A stretch of 64,000 bases of DNA from Siphonodentalium dalli (lineage: Eukaryota; Mollusca; Scaphopoda; Gadilida; Siphonodentaliidae), in NCBI GenBank assembly GCA_032622095.1, contig CP136066.1, positions 150,548,224 through 150,612,223 of the forward strand. The letters are read 5' to 3'. How positions within the stretch are numbered: position 1 is the stretch's first letter; each line of letters opens with the position of its first letter. Made by a program: the position numbers and the translations under genes. The notes beneath the pieces are model-generated. The model saw nothing but the letters and a program-made list of their open reading frames with translations. It searched no databases and was not told the origin of the DNA. Below, in pieces: positions 1 through 13,235 of the stretch.

Positions 1-848
1 CTCTATGCATGCATGTTTTCCATGTAGGTAAAATATTCTATGTCGGCTCTCGATAATTTGCATACAGTCTGATAGAGTCCCGAAAATGTTCATGATACAA
101 AGTCTTAAAGCACGGTGGGGATTCACGTAGTTGTGAGATTGGTGAGTACCACGCACTCAAAATGTGCAAACGCACAGAAACATAATATATGAAAAACTGA
201 CACAAAACATAGCATTTTGACTGCTACGAGCATATGCTAGTTTATTTTAAAAACAAGTTGAAACCTTAATTATTTGATCGGAAATGCTCAATAGTTTTCT
301 ATAACATTCTGACCAAAGTTTCCAGTCGGAGGTTCGTACATGTAGAATGCACCAGTCCATACATCCGGGAGAACCCTTCGACTGACAACATTGGTCAGAA
401 TGTTAGAGCGAACAACTGAAATTGGACACAAATGAGGAATCAGCTTGTTTGAAAAATAGTATACCATATGCTCGTAGCTGCCAAAATAATATATCATTGT
501 ACTATAGTTTATTACCCTTTTCCTCGTTTCTGGTCGCGTTTGCGATCGCCTCGGCCATTTTGAATGCCTGATACTCGTCAACTCGAAACCACGTAATTCC
601 CCACTGTGTAAAGGGCAAAGCTAAGCTATTTTATTCAATCAAAGAAACGATGGTACGAACCAAATTACTTTCGCACTAACTGATGCTAATTGTCTGTTTT
701 ATTCTCAAAACACTTGTTGCGGATGAGCGTTTGCGTGCATATTAGCGTTGGCATAATTATTATATAGCGATTCTATGTTGCATAATGGTTTATAGGTCTC
801 ATATATGCGATGGCCTGGCATATTTAGACAAGGAGTGTACCTGCACGA
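1..848. other. Repeat-poor AT-rich stretch, no gene seen
   Basis: I see no splice-supported exon, no recognisable protein and no clear repeat ends here. The open frames are short and lack family motifs. Confidence 0.4.
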
Positions 849-1114
849 TTAACCCTGCTATGACTGAAGCTTCCTGAAATTTTGCGAAAACCCTGTGCTA
901 ACGGGTTCTCTTTCCCATAGGGAGCCTCACATATATAAGAGAATACATTGGCCTAACAATATTTACATTGACCTTGTAAGCCAGCTCATTATGTTATATA
1001 TATGCTAGGCTCCCTATATATGGGAGCCTCCTATATATAAGAGAATGCACCGCGGCATGGCATGTGATCTTTAATGCTGCATCAGCGCAGCTCCCGTCAT
1101 GAAAGGGTTGTTAA
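849..1114. mobile_element. piggyBac-like MITE (CCCTTTCATGAC family), copy 1
   Basis: The segment begins at TTAA followed by CCCTGCTATGAC and ends with GTCATGAAAGGG close to a TTAA, so the ends are inverted repeats starting with CCC, as in piggyBac elements. Inside are hairpin motifs built on TCTCTTATATATGCGAGRCT that recur in other MITEs of this window. There is no transposase frame, so it is non-autonomous. Related copies lie near 50961 and 56764. Confidence 0.6.
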
Positions 1115-1560
1115 GTGTGCTCGCCATGAAAGAGGTCAGGTGTACGTATGATACTTTATTTGTGTTTGTGTGTGTAGGAGTTGCTGACATGTTTTGATAC
1201 ATTTAACAGATAATGTAATCACGACAATATACAGTAATTGCTAGGTTTGATTATCCATTTACTTAAATGTTGTAGCTTTTATTCTCGTTTTATATCTGCC
1301 ATGCTTATCGTGACCCATTAGTATTGTCAAGGACGCACCCTCATTCCAGTACTGTTCTTATATTATAAAATATAAGTATCCGGTTGACCTACATTTTACA
1401 AATGTTTGAATGAAGTATTATATTTGGTTATGTCCGACCTTCACTTAATTGTGTTTATTCAATTAACGACTGGAAAATGCCGCCCACCTCTTTTGTAAAC
1501 CATTTAGTCGGCAGTGATGTATTATTTAGGTTTGGGCAATCGCAAAGATTTGAATACCCG

Positions 1561-2055
1561 TTAAAGGTACGGTTGGCCTTGGCGGTGGGTATCCTGTGAA
1601 AATATTTCCAACCGCCACAAACAGAAAGAAAATCAAAATGTAGACAGACTTTGTCCGTATACAAATAAGAAATATCGCATAAACAGTATGTTATTGTCAT
1701 ATGGTTGACCATTGTTATGTAAACAAAAGCATAAAAAGTTACTTTTCTGATGTTTGTTTATATTATGATGGTAAACATAAAGAGCGTTCTTTGTGGGTGA
1801 ATTCCTGATATGGAACTAATAAAGAGCGTTTATGCCATTTGTGTGTGATTAGCCAGTAGCATTGTGCTATCTTCTGTAACACAATCGGGCTCTTGCTTAG
1901 GTAAAATATAGTAGGTCTTTATGATAACATGCTGTTTACGCGATGGTCATGGTATATATATGAACGAAACTGTATGCGTTTTACTGCTTTTTCTGTTTAC
2001 GGTGATTGGAACAAATATGAATATTTTCGACAACTAAGGCCTCACGTGCCTTTAA
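1561..2055 (+). mobile_element. TTAA-flanked non-autonomous element, copy 1
   Basis: TTAA flanks both sides. The 5' end reads AAAGGTACGGTTGGCCTTGG and the reverse complement of the 3' end reads AAAGGCACGTGAGGCCTTAG, an imperfect inverted repeat of about 20 bp. A nearly identical copy sits at 17358-17859 with the same boundaries. It contains two AAAGAGCGTT motifs 42 bp apart (1779 and 1821). TTAA duplication fits piggyBac or Kolobok superfamilies; the termini do not start with CCC, which favours Kolobok or an unassigned family. Confidence 0.7.
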
Positions 2056-2549
2056 AATAAGTATCAGATAGATTTAGATTTATTACTCTTTTCATCGACA
2101 AGATATGAGCATGAACAAAAGGAATTAAACATATAAGTTATGCACATACGCGAAGATAACAACATAAATGAATGTGACATGTTCCGAGTACCGTATATAT
2201 CTCAGTATAATTGTCTTATTGGTTCTTTTGGGTTATCGGGTGCGGTGGGGTTGGGTGGGGATTGGGCTTTGGATAATAATCATACACAGTCGGATTCCTT
2301 ATGTCATTTTGCATTTTTGGTTTGTTAAAAGCGATCTGAAAACGGATTATGTATACCTAGTAGGTGTGTTTTCGGGATTGACTTGTTTCCATTCTTGAAT
2401 TTTGGCGGGTCGGCCTAAATCGGGGTCAACATCATTTAGAGAGCGTTTCGTATTTACAGAAAACGGTATATGGTGCCATCTGGCGTATGGTGATCGGTGC
2501 GATTTGAAACTTCTCCAAACAACTAGATATGACCATTACATGTATTTTT

Positions 2550-2816
2550 GAAAATTTTGATGTGATCGGTTCATTCTTGTTGGCTACAGTTGTGATCAAA
2601 ATTTAACACTGAGCCCTATGGAGATTCTAGTATTTTGGATAGATGGCGCCATTTCGCGTATGATGATATGCGCGTACTGATATTCCTAAAAAATTATAAG
2701 TATGAAACACAGACGTAGTTTTAAAAGGAATGGATGTGATCAGATGATTCTTGCTGGCTACAGTTGCGATCAAAATTTAACACTTAACCCTATGGAGAAT
2801 TTCGTGTTATGCTCAA
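2550..2816. repeat. Degenerate tandem pair, period about 178 bp
   Basis: The segment GATGTGATCGG...TATGGAGA near 2557-2624 is repeated with few changes near 2735-2801 (TGGCTACAGTTGTGATCAAA versus TGGCTACAGTTGCGATCAAA). No coding potential is evident. Confidence 0.55.
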
Positions 2817-3188
2817 ACGTTGATTGTAATATCACTTATTGGCAATCGTGCGCAAATATATGAAGTTTAACACTCGTGTTTGACCCACTGTAACTATCCG
2901 TGATTTAATAGTTGCAACATATGATATAGTTATGCCTCAAGATACAGTAATTGGCAAGAGTAAGTGTCGAATGTTTTTGTAGTTTCGATAATATGCAGCC
3001 TGTTCAATCAAATGAAAGTATTCACAACAAGACTGTTCACGATGTGATTACATATTATATCATTGTTTTATTTTATACTTGTCTGTATTGTTGTCCACTG
3101 ACTAGTTTTAAAACCACATCGTTGATCATAACGGGATGTAGTGTCACAAATACACAGGTATAGATGGTAGTTGTTCGCTGTCATTAAC

Positions 3189-3503
3189 TCAATCGTTGTC
3201 ATAGGAGTCTATCCCACATGCAATGAGAGAATCTGTGTTTTTCGTAGGATTTGTGCTACTGATAAACGGACATTTCGGTGCAGCTGAGATCTTTACTATA
3301 GCGGTATAGGCTTTGCTTTCACACTTCCCACGCCAGTTACGTTTGACCAACTTCAGTGCAGCGACTGAAACCCAACATTCACCATCAATATTCTGACCAC
3401 AGTTAATCTCCACGCTTCGTGAATAGCTGTGAAAATCAAGTAAATTCGAATTTCCACTAGAGTAGAGCTTAATGAGTAAAATATGTATCAACCATAGATG
3501 CAT
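3189..3503 (-). CDS. Hypothetical small secreted protein, unrecognised
   Basis: An open frame of 104 codons starts with a hydrophobic stretch (MHLWLIHILLIKLYSSG) that resembles a signal peptide. The remaining part carries cysteines at residues 35, 43, 61, 78 and 96 and a charged core around VKRNWRGK. I do not recognise a family. Cysteine-rich secreted peptides are common in marine invertebrates, but no promoter, splice site or poly(A) signal decides the case. It may equally be an exon of a larger gene or a chance frame in repeat-rich DNA. Confidence 0.25.
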   Translation of the reverse strand: MHLWLIHILLIKLYSSGNSNLLDFHSYSRSVEINCGQNIDGECWVSVAALKLVKRNWRGKCESKAYTAIVKISAAPKCPFISSTNPTKNTDSLIACGIDSYDND

Positions 3504-3575
3504 GTTCCTGCATTCCGAGTAGGTGCTTAGTAACCGCTACTAATGAGCTATCGGGTCCGGTGGCAAAGTCTCCCG

Positions 3576-4134
3576 ATCTTATAATGATCAGTGGCCTATG
3601 CAGAACATGGCTGCATATATAGTTTTAGACATGCATGTGCCCAACTTTGAACAAAGCCAGCACCATGTGATTAGACACTGACTAAAATAAGGCAATACCA
3701 ATAAATGATTAGTACACAGTTGTGGTATTTGATTAGCAACCGTTGCTAACCTTAAATCAGACATCTGGTTCACTTTGACGACCAGGTATATCTCAAATTT
3801 CACATTGGGGTATTAACTGTATCGGAAACGCAAACGTTGAATTACGACCCTATAAGCTATAATTGCAATTTCCAGTGAATTCCTGGTAATTTCCTAGACT
3901 AGGTTTCTCGATCTTATAATGATCAATGGCCCATGGGGCACAAACATGTACAGTTTCATATCTGTGTCACCATTTGAACATAACCAATACCATCTGACTA
4001 TAGACACTATCTCATTAACGGGGAAATATCATGACCGGTTCAAAGCCAAGTATGTTATTGGGGAGAACGACCCATTAAGCCTAGGTCGATGGTTTGTCAC
4101 AACAGATGGAGTCATGATACATTATGAAGGATGA
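3576..4134. repeat. Diverged direct duplication with a 71-codon open frame
   Basis: The start of the first copy (GATCTTATAATGATCAGTGG, 3577) is matched by GATCTTATAATGATCAATGG at 3911, and similarity continues for about 120 bp. The second copy is open for 71 codons on the plus strand (3919-4134), with a protein-like core KYHDRFKAKYVIGEND. I do not recognise it; it may be a decayed exon or part of a repeat. Confidence 0.35.
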
Positions 4135-4711
4135 TGGAAGGGTCCCCTTAACTATGTTCTTCGACACAGTATTGTCCCCACACTGTGTCACTTGTATCTT
4201 ACAGTGTTGTACTATATATAAGACCAAGCACATAATGCACATATATATCTTCTTATAAATAAATTATCTCTTAGAAAGTGTCCAGAGATGTCTTGCCTAT
4301 TTATACTGACAATTTATTTTTATTCTTGTGGCAAAGTATTTGAGGGAGAGATTTGTTATGTTGACAAAGATGTTAATTTAGTATGTGAAACATGTATCCC
4401 GGGGGAGGTATCGAGTGGACGGAGAAAGTGTTTTCTTTATACTCTAATGAACATAATTTAAACTCCCAATTTAGATAAACCCGACCAGGAATTATAGAAG
4501 AACCATCTATATAAGCCCAGCAATATTTAGCAATAAACATGGACATGATAACATTGTTTAACATTTTTAAACAATACCACCCTATCCACGTCTATTTGGC
4601 TAAACATATCATTGGCATATAGATGAGTTGTTGTAGTTGTTACGTTGATGCTGGTCTGGTTTCTCCAAATTTAATACTAAAACAGAATGTTCCATAAGCT
4701 ACGGTGGCTGG

Positions 4712-5907
4712 TTTAGGACATGAGAATTTGTTTTTTAGTTCACGAAATACTAATTCGTGGCCACGAAATAACTAATTTGGTGGCCACAAAATACTAATTC
4801 GTGGTCACGAAATACTAATTCGTGGCCACGAAATAACTGATTAACCTTTGCATATATATCCAGATACCTTTACGGTATGGTTACACTGACTTGACGATGT
4901 TTTAGAAACAATGAGTACGATCGCAGAGTAGCTATTATAAACCCCTTATGGCGTGGGACCCGGGCTCTATGGGGGTATGGACGTCATATATAAAATATCC
5001 CAGAGAGAACGGGGAAACACGGGTCAGGTGGCTCCAAGACAAACTGACTATTCATTAGTTTTTACCACAAGGGATCGAATGGGAATGCCATTTCTCTCGG
5101 CATATTGGCCGATTTAAGTAAAATAAGGGGTTTTGTAGGGTGGGCCCAAAACAAGCTTATAAATATTCACACCTTTCAACCATACCCGATCCAAAATGGT
5201 CGCCGCTCAGAAGGGGTCAAATGGGGTACACATTATTTCTCGGTCACTTGACCGATATAGATCAAATAAAGAGTGTTGTACCGTGTTTCACAAAGAAAGC
5301 TAAATTTTCACACCCTCAGCCCACTCGAGCGAAAATGATAACTGATAAGAGGGGTCCATATATGGTACCATGCAATCCCCCTCCCCATTTTAGGTCGAAT
5401 ACAGTATGTTGTAGGGTGACCCCTGAGACAAACTAAATGTTCACCCGCTTTCACCATCCCCGATCCAAAATGGCCACCCCCAGATGGGTTCAAATATGAC
5501 ACCCATACAATTTCTCGACCCCTTAACCGTTTGATGTGGTATAATTGGTGCTGTATGGTGGCCCCCAAGATATACTGAATGTCGTGGGTGCCCATGTAAC
5601 CCACCCCCAGGACGGCGGCAACTTTGGATCGGGTTGGTGAAAGGGGTGATTACTTAATTTGTTTTACGGGCCACCACGCAACACGCTTTATCTCAAATCG
5701 CCGTGGCTCATGCCAAGATGGTGGACAACTGCAACCAGATCATCTCTATCCGCTTCCATTACAACAGTGACTGCATGACGATCGTATATCACAATTAGTT
5801 ATTTAGTGGCCACGAATTATTTATTTCGTGGCCACGAATTAGTTATTTCGTGACCACGAATTGGTATTTCATGGCCACGCAATTAAAAAATATTCCCATG
5901 TCCTAAA
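4712..5907. mobile_element. 1.2-kb foldback-type element with palindromic arm repeats
   Basis: The ends TTTAGGACATGAGAA (4712) and TTCCCATGTCCTAAA (5907) are inverted repeats. Next to each end is an array of about 22-bp units containing CGTGGCCACGAAATA, five on the left (4742-4838) and four on the right (about 5790-5880). Each unit is itself palindromic. The interior (4980-5640) holds several degenerate direct units built on GATCCAAAATGG and ATTTCTCGRCC. There is no transposase frame. The class is uncertain; foldback elements or MITEs with subterminal arrays look like this. Confidence 0.65.
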
Positions 5908-6429
5908 AGTTTTGACTGACACTTACATAATTATGACTCCCATGTTTGTTAGCACACAACTCCGTATCATGCGGTACTTCGTCCTGGCAATAAACATTAA
6001 TTTTGTCAATTGATGAAAAAACACCATCAATCAATTTTACAACGGCATCCTGAAACTTTAGTCTTGATAAACATTGCATTTGTGTAATAGTGGACATTAT
6101 CACTGAAGCACGTGATTGTGATGTATATGATTGATGTGAACCACATTTTTTCAACTACTGTATCTGACTATATTGCATGTTAATTTTGTAAAATCACATG
6201 TAGTTACGATAGATTACACGTAAGAGCCATGCATATATGATAGCCATTAAGTTCCACCACTATGAACGTTTGAGTAAATTGTCAAACTCTCTATAGGATC
6301 CAACGTTAGTTTTGTTCGCAACTGTGGTACTGTACAAGCGGAGACTTATCTGACGACACCATTCTCAAAAATACATTTCAGAGTCATACTTGACATATGT
6401 GCACAATTTCAACTTGCACAATTCATGAA

Positions 6430-7385
6430 AAGGCTAATCGTGTTAGTTAATAACTGTATAATCAAGAAACGCTCTTTAAATTTTAAAACCGTCCAAACAA
6501 TTTGTTTCCACTAAAATGTCAGACTGGAACAAGTAGACTCTGAAAGTAGACCGCCATATTTGATACTTTTGTTAATTTCAACACGCACAGTCCACCAGAA
6601 GGTTAGTTATGAGGATTAATATTTGTATAATAAGTAAACGCTCTTTAAAATCTTAAAACAGTCCAAAAACTTTTTTTTCCAAAAAAAATTCAACTGGACA
6701 CAGGTAAACTCTGAAAGTAGACACGATATTGATAAATAAACCGTTCGCATGTCGTCTTAGACAATCCGAAATGGCGCGACCGTTGTTTTCAACCAAAGGA
6801 ATCTGACTTGTGAAATCAGCGAGGGTGGGGGTCAGTAGGGGTAGCTTTTCTGCGATATCTTTACCAAAAATCGATGTATCGAAGTTTTGTTTATGGCATA
6901 TGATCAAGATATCCTTGTAGATTATTCACGTTCGTCCATATGTGATATAGCTCATTTTAAGAATATACAATACCTTAATATTTGGGAAAGAAAATTGAAA
7001 ATGCAGTCATAAATGCAATTCGTCTGATGATTTTTGATAAAATTCCACATTAAGATATGTAATTAAGTAATTTGTGGCAAGATCTCCCCATTTTTTTCGA
7101 TTTCCAAGAACAAAGAAAGCCACTTACCGAACTTGCTATGCGTAATAGCATGTTTTTTGTTACCAGGTGGACGGGAAAAAAATAGAGGGGTGCACAAACA
7201 AAAGCCCCACACAAACCTGTTTCCACTAAAATATCAAGCTGGAAACAGGTAGATTCTGAAAATAGACACACTGGTGGTATAGAAATTGTTCTCATATCGC
7301 TTTTAACATTCCGAAAACGCGCGACCATTTTTTGCGACATAAGGAATCCGACTTATTTCCTGCGTGGGCGATTTTTCCGCCGCTG
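6430..7385. repeat. Degenerate repeat units with CGCTCTTT and TAGACTCTGAAA motifs
   Basis: A unit GTTAGTTA...AAACGCTCTTTAAA...ACTCTGAAAGTAGAC occurs near 6430-6555 and again near 6600-6725. The later part (TCTGAAAGTAGACA... GCGCGACC) recurs near 7200-7330. No gene is seen. Confidence 0.45.
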
Positions 7386-10206
7386 TTATACAAGGTGTTG
7401 TGTCTATATGATGTGGGGACTTCTAGTTTAATTACTCAGGGGCTCCTATCTGAAAGAGGGCTTCGCGGATGAATATCGATAGGTTCATAAGAGTTTTCTT
7501 ATTGCTTGTTTTGGAAAGCAGTATATACTGATAAAACAGCATTATTTTATCAGTTTCTTGGCGCACAACAGTCCAGATTTAACCGGTGTATGGGATCCTT
7601 CTTTCGCTAGCTCTCTCGTGAGATACATTAGAGAGAATTTATACATCTTTGATAAAAATATAATGCTATACATGACAATCAATGTATACTCTGCCAAATA
7701 TATAGACCGTACATATTGCACCTACCAGTATATATTGTGTGGAAAATTCTTACGACAATTGCGTTCCAATAGCCGTTTTACTTTTGTTCCTTAGTTGACT
7801 TTCTATATAAAAGGCCTTCTTGGTTCACCTGCCAGTGCGTTACTCTGATTTTTCTCTGTCATTCTAGTGTGCTAGGTATGCGGTTCACTAATCTTTGACA
7901 GTTCTGCTACCTGGTCAGACACCCACTTACCTTGTATGGTTACACATAAAAAAGTTTCACTTATACTCTGCAATCTTATTCCTCGCATATTTCGAGTGAG
8001 TATGCTCTTATATGGCTAGCTATTTTGCAAAAAGTGTAAATTTCATTCGATTTTGTCCATTTTGGCACTAATTGGTGGCCATATCGCAGAAATTCAGCAT
8101 TTTCCGATACAAGCTGCCATTTTGGATTGGGATTTATTTTTTCCCAAAGCGGATTTTGTATGTATGCTATTCAGCAAACCAGTCCGCACATTTTGAGACA
8201 AGTGGCTTCTTTACCAATTTATTCCGGGTCTAACCGCCTAACGAACATACTAAAGATATGTATGCACAGCAGGGCGATGTTCACGTGGTGACTAGATCCG
8301 CGCTAGATGATCAAAATGACCGCTCAGTCTCTTTTAATTATATAATTTTCAATCAAATTTTTGGACTAAGCATTATGAAAAATCTGCGCCCGCGGACCTT
8401 GTATCTCCACCCGCGATGACATTGAAATTGCCAGCCGTTAGCAATGCTCACGCAACAGTAGCAGAAGACAGAAACGCTCTTTATTTGACCATATCAGGAA
8501 TATGTTTAGAATGAACACTCTTTATTATTTCTATCGATTTTATTCTTTAAGTTTCATAACTTGAAAAATGAAGTCCACATAAAAGAATGTAATGGGTATA
8601 TCATCCTATAAAGTACGCCAACGTATGTGCCGGTATCCGCCTGTAAAGTGTGTAAAACTGTAATGTATATATGCATCGTCCTGTTTTGATCACCGAATGC
8701 ATGGGACCTGCATGTGCTAAGATCTAGCATGCTTTCCAGCGCCTGATTTTTCTTCACCAGATAAATTATTAAAGAGCGTTCATTGTTTGCCTATTACAAC
8801 AAAGAGCGTTTATCTCATTTCTGTCTCGCATATATGAGAAAAATTACTGACTTTCAAAGTCTCTTTCTTGGATTTATCACTCCTTCGAAATTACGTGATA
8901 AAAGTTGGAGATTTGTGTGCTTTCGATTCTTTGATGTTTCTTGTCTAGTGGGGGTAACTCTATATGTTTGTTAGAATACTGGCGGCATTACGCGTATGGA
9001 TTGTCTATCTTGTATTAATATGTGAATCCAGCTCGGTCTGTGGAGCTGTTACTGGCAGTAGAATCAAGATGAAACGTTCTATTTTTAGTCGGTTATTGGA
9101 GTTGTAGCAATGCAGTTTTTAGTTAGATACAACATTCGCAAATTAAAATCTTCACCACACAAAGACTGGACAAAACTATGCTTATGTGAAAAATAACGAA
9201 ATGATTTAAAAAACAATTGAGAAGATGTATTTATGCTTTTTGCACTCTCAATATACCAAAAGAAACCCCACTAAGTATTCACGAAACAGTGGAAAAATGG
9301 CGAAATAACTTTTGGTTCTATACCATCAGCATTCATCATCGAACCCACTAGGCCTACTATTCCACACGAGATAATATCAATAACGCCAATCAATTTGTTA
9401 TACACATGTAATTGCTTAGTCCTCCTATATATCTTGTGGTTTAAACGAGCGAAATAAACAACTTAAAATTCACAAACTTTATACATGCCCTGTAATTATG
9501 TAAGAAATGACTTGCATGTCGATTGGTGTCATTGGATATTAGCATATCCAGTACATTTTAATAGAACATTAATAATTTGAGCAACTTTTCAAAACTACCA
9601 CAACATTTGTAAGTAACATATTGTTGTTAAAATTCCAACACAGTCTCGTGCAGCCCACGCAGCACATTAAGTCAGCCCAATATAAGATTTCAAATCACTT
9701 AGCAACGATAACGTGATTAACGTGATCAATGTAAATAACTGGCTTCAGGTGCAATTCGGTTAAACATTGAACAGCGCGCCCAATTATTCTGCTGAACGCT
9801 TTTAGTGATAAGGTCATATTAAGTCAACAATGTGTTACGTCGTGTTCGTGTACGTTCTGTGTGTTATTGTGGTATAAAACGGGTGGCCCAATAGGCAGTT
9901 GACCAATCACCGAACACGATTTAGTGTAACACGTGCGGGTTGTGTAGATATTTACCAATAATCACATCCATTGTATTGTGGCATACATATAGCCGTCAGC
10001 TCGCTTGACCCTTCTACAACATTCAAACCCATTCCATTCCCTAGCATCGAGTCAAACACACATACCTTTTACGTGAAACTGATATGAGTCATACGGGCAA
10101 CATCATGCAAAAGCAAGCGTAAATGGCAACAATTTGTCCAAGCTGCACACAGTGCCATCTACGCTCATGCTGCGATCCTGCGAAGCGTAGGGAACTGAAC
10201 TCTGCC
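7386..10206. other. Gene-poor stretch
   Basis: Apart from the CGCTCTTT modules near 8.5-8.8 kb I find no exon, RNA gene or complete transposon here. Open frames such as 8783-8974 show no family motif. Confidence 0.4.
8471..8812. repeat. Two pairs of the CGCTCTTT module
   Basis: AACGCTCTTT at 8473-8482 is followed by AACACTCTTT at 8514-8523, 41 bp later. In the opposite orientation AAAGAGCGTT occurs at 8771-8780 and 8801-8810. The spacer of the first pair (ACCATATCAGGAATA) matches the spacers at 24381 and 49363. Confidence 0.6.
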
Positions 10207-11336
10207 TTGCAGCTCGGAATATTTCGTGTTGACCTGGAAAGATATTGCAAGACACACACGCACTCATGCCTCGTCGTTGTGGGAGGTGTTTCGGTTGCTC
10301 TGATGGTACATGTATAGATGTGTGTTCCTCGCTGGTTAATTATAAAACTTAAAAGTTGCACCTCGGATTTTATGGTTTGCTTATCAATGTAACAAAGGAG
10401 AAGCGATGGACGGACACTCGGGTTGTTCGACGGTTTTAACTTGATGGGTGTTATATCGGTGTCAATATTAAGGGAGTATTTTCTCGACGTCGTTCATCCC
10501 CAAAGGTTGTACATATTTGTAAATATTCATAAGTTATTCACATGGTGTGTATCAGACTAGTTTTCACACGAACACTATGTTGTAAAATATGCACAGGTTC
10601 ACATTTTGGAGGTTATTAAAGCTATACCAGTACAAAACCTGGGAACTTTTCGATCCGTTCTGACAGGGAACATTATAACATTGAACAACCAAGAAAGATA
10701 GAACATGTATTTCTTTGTTAATATGTGTTCCTCAATAATCTTATCCACAGTAGGGGGTGGTCCCAGCTCCATATTGCATTTTTTGTGACTTTTTTTGAGC
10801 CGATATCGTAATAAACATTGAATTAATTAACCGGGAGAAATTACATGCTTGTGAGGATATTATTAAAAAGTGAAAAATCTGCTTTGCGTTATCACTGGAC
10901 ATATGCTCAAACATTCCAACGAGACATGAAGTATTATTCTACTGCCTGTAAATATTGAGTAATCTTGTCTTGAAAATTAGCACTGAATTCCCCATTTAAA
11001 TGTTGTCACTTTACCTCCCTCTTAATCCTCGTATTTACTACGAAGAGGGGGAGTAATTCGTCCGGTGCTGATTCGTTATACGAATGTAGAGTTACCTACC
11101 CGGTGTGCCAGATAAGACTGACAAACTGTTTCTCGTGAAAATATACGGTCGTTTTGGAACTATGATCAGATGTGTTATTTTTTGTTCAAGACTATATAGG
11201 AAACCATAATTCAGCACACTGTGGTATCTTTCCACATGGGGCATTTGACTACTATTCCCCAAAAAACCATTGCAGTGATCTCTCATATATTGCCTTTTAC
11301 TTGATGTAAGTCACGTACACCAAGTCCAGTTTCCCA
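10207..11336. repeat. Large direct repeat, unit 1 (1.13 kb)
   Basis: The unit runs from TTGCAGCTCGGAATATTTCG to CAAGTCCAGTTTCCCA. The same sequence recurs at 12087-13233 with few substitutions and small indels. Part of it (GTACAAAACCTGGGAACTTT, GACAGGGAAC) resembles the element arms at 38745 and 40290, so the unit is probably mobile DNA. Confidence 0.85.
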
Positions 11337-11379
11337 TGGTTCGGCCCGGTGTGCGAAAATTTTGTAATCTGAACAAGAA

Positions 11380-11830
11380 AATCGCAAAATCCTAGCATCT
11401 AGACTAGCGTCAAGCATTTTTAGAGTTGGAAATTTCAAACCTGACACCCCACTTAGATTGGAAAATTTACAACTGATGACAATTCCAATGCCAATGTTGA
11501 CCAAATGTATGAGAATATTGTTTTCTTAAATTAACTAGCAGTTTTTGACTGGCCACGGGGGAGGGACCAGGTCACAATATTTCCAAGTGTTGGAAATTTC
11601 CAACCTGTCACCCCCCCTGAGGTTGGAAAATTTCCAACTGATGACCATTTATTTTTACAAAAAATAGGAAAATATGCAAATATTGGTCCAAAAACAATTA
11701 ATTCCCCCCAATAAATTGTTGACAATCAAACTACAAGAACCTTTCAACCTATTGTTGGTGTGAAATTTCCAACTAATGTTTTGGCAGGTATGAAATTTCC
11801 AACTGTTGAAAATTTTGACCAAAGTTGGGG
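11380..11830. repeat. Units with the palindrome TTGGAAATTTCCAAC
   Basis: Between the two large direct repeats, GTTGGAAATTTCAAACCTG (11424) and GTTGGAAATTTCCAACCTG (11588) each precede TTGGAAAATTT and an ACTGATGAC segment. Further TGAAATTTCCAACT copies follow to about 11805. Related sequence appears at 27740-27820. Confidence 0.5.
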
Positions 11831-12086
11831 GGGGTGAGACCCCCCGCATGTCGCCACGTCTCTGTTTATGATGGCATGGTGGTCGAATATGCACAAGAAG
11901 CTATTCTACCCACTCATTCATACAGATAACTAGCACAAAATATTACTTTGCGCCATCAAAACCTGCGTCCAAGATGTTTTGCTTGAACCCGAATACCAGT
12001 TAATTCGGGGGTATGAATCCCGCGTATATACAGCTTCAAAACACCCTGAATCCCGCGTACCGAAAAGGGGGGGGGGTGATACCCTC

Positions 12087-13233
12087 TTGCAGCTCGGAAT
12101 ATTTCGTGTTGACCTGGAAAGATATTGAAAGACACACACGCACGCATGCATGCCTCGTCGTTGTGGGAGGTGTTTCGGTTGCTCTGATGGTACATGTATG
12201 TGTGTTCCTCGCTGGTTAATTATAAAACTTAAAAGTTGCACCTCGGATTTTATGGTTTGCTTATCAATGTAACAAAGGAGAAGCGATGGACGGACACTCG
12301 GGTTGTGCGACGGTTTTAACTTGCTGGGTGTTATATCGGTGTCAATATTAAGGGAGTATTTTCTCGACGTCGTTCATCCCCAAAGGTTGTACATATTTGT
12401 AAATATTCATAAGTTATTCACATGGTGTGTATCAGACTAGTTTTCACACGAACACTATGTTGTAAAATATGCACAGGACTCACATTTTGGAGGTTATTAA
12501 AGCTATACCAGTACAAAACCTGGGAACTTTTTGTGTGTTCCGATCCGTTCTGACAGGGAACATTATAACATTGAACAACCAAGATAGAACATGTATTTCT
12601 TTGTTAATATGTGTTCCTCAATAATCTTATCCACAGTAGGGGGTGGTCCCAGCTCCATATTGCATTTTTTGTGACTTTTTTGAGCCGATATCGTAATAAA
12701 CATTGAATTAATTAACCGGGAGAAATTACATGCTTGTGAGGATATTATTAAAAAGTGAAAAATCTGCTTTGCGTTATCACTGGACATATGCTCAAACATT
12801 CCAACGAGACATGAAGTATTATTCTACTGCCTGTAAATATTGAGTAATCTTGTCTTGAAAATTAGCACTGAATTCCCCATTTAAATGTTGTCACTTTACC
12901 TCCCTCTAAATCCTAGTATTTACTACGAAGAGCTACGAAGAGGGGGAGTAATTCGTCAGGTGCTGATTCGTTATACGAATGTAGAGTTACCTACCCGGTG
13001 TGCCAGATAAGACTGACAAACTGTTTCTCGTGAAAATATACGGTCGTTTTGGAACTATGATCAGATGTGTTATTTTTTGTTCAAGACTATATAGGAAACC
13101 ATAATTCAGCACACTGTGGTATCTTTCCACATGGGGCATTTGACTACTATTCCCAAAAAAAACCCATTGCAGTGATCTCTCATAGATTGCCTTTTACTTG
13201 ATGTAAGTCACGTACACCAAGTCCAGTTTCCCA
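12087..13233. repeat. Large direct repeat, unit 2 (1.15 kb)
   Basis: Near-identical to 10207-11336, with a 12-bp duplication (ACGAAGAGCT) near 12930 and a 4-bp deletion after TACATGTATG. The right border is sharp: after CAGTTTCCCA the two units diverge completely. Confidence 0.85.
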
Positions 13234-13235
13234 GA

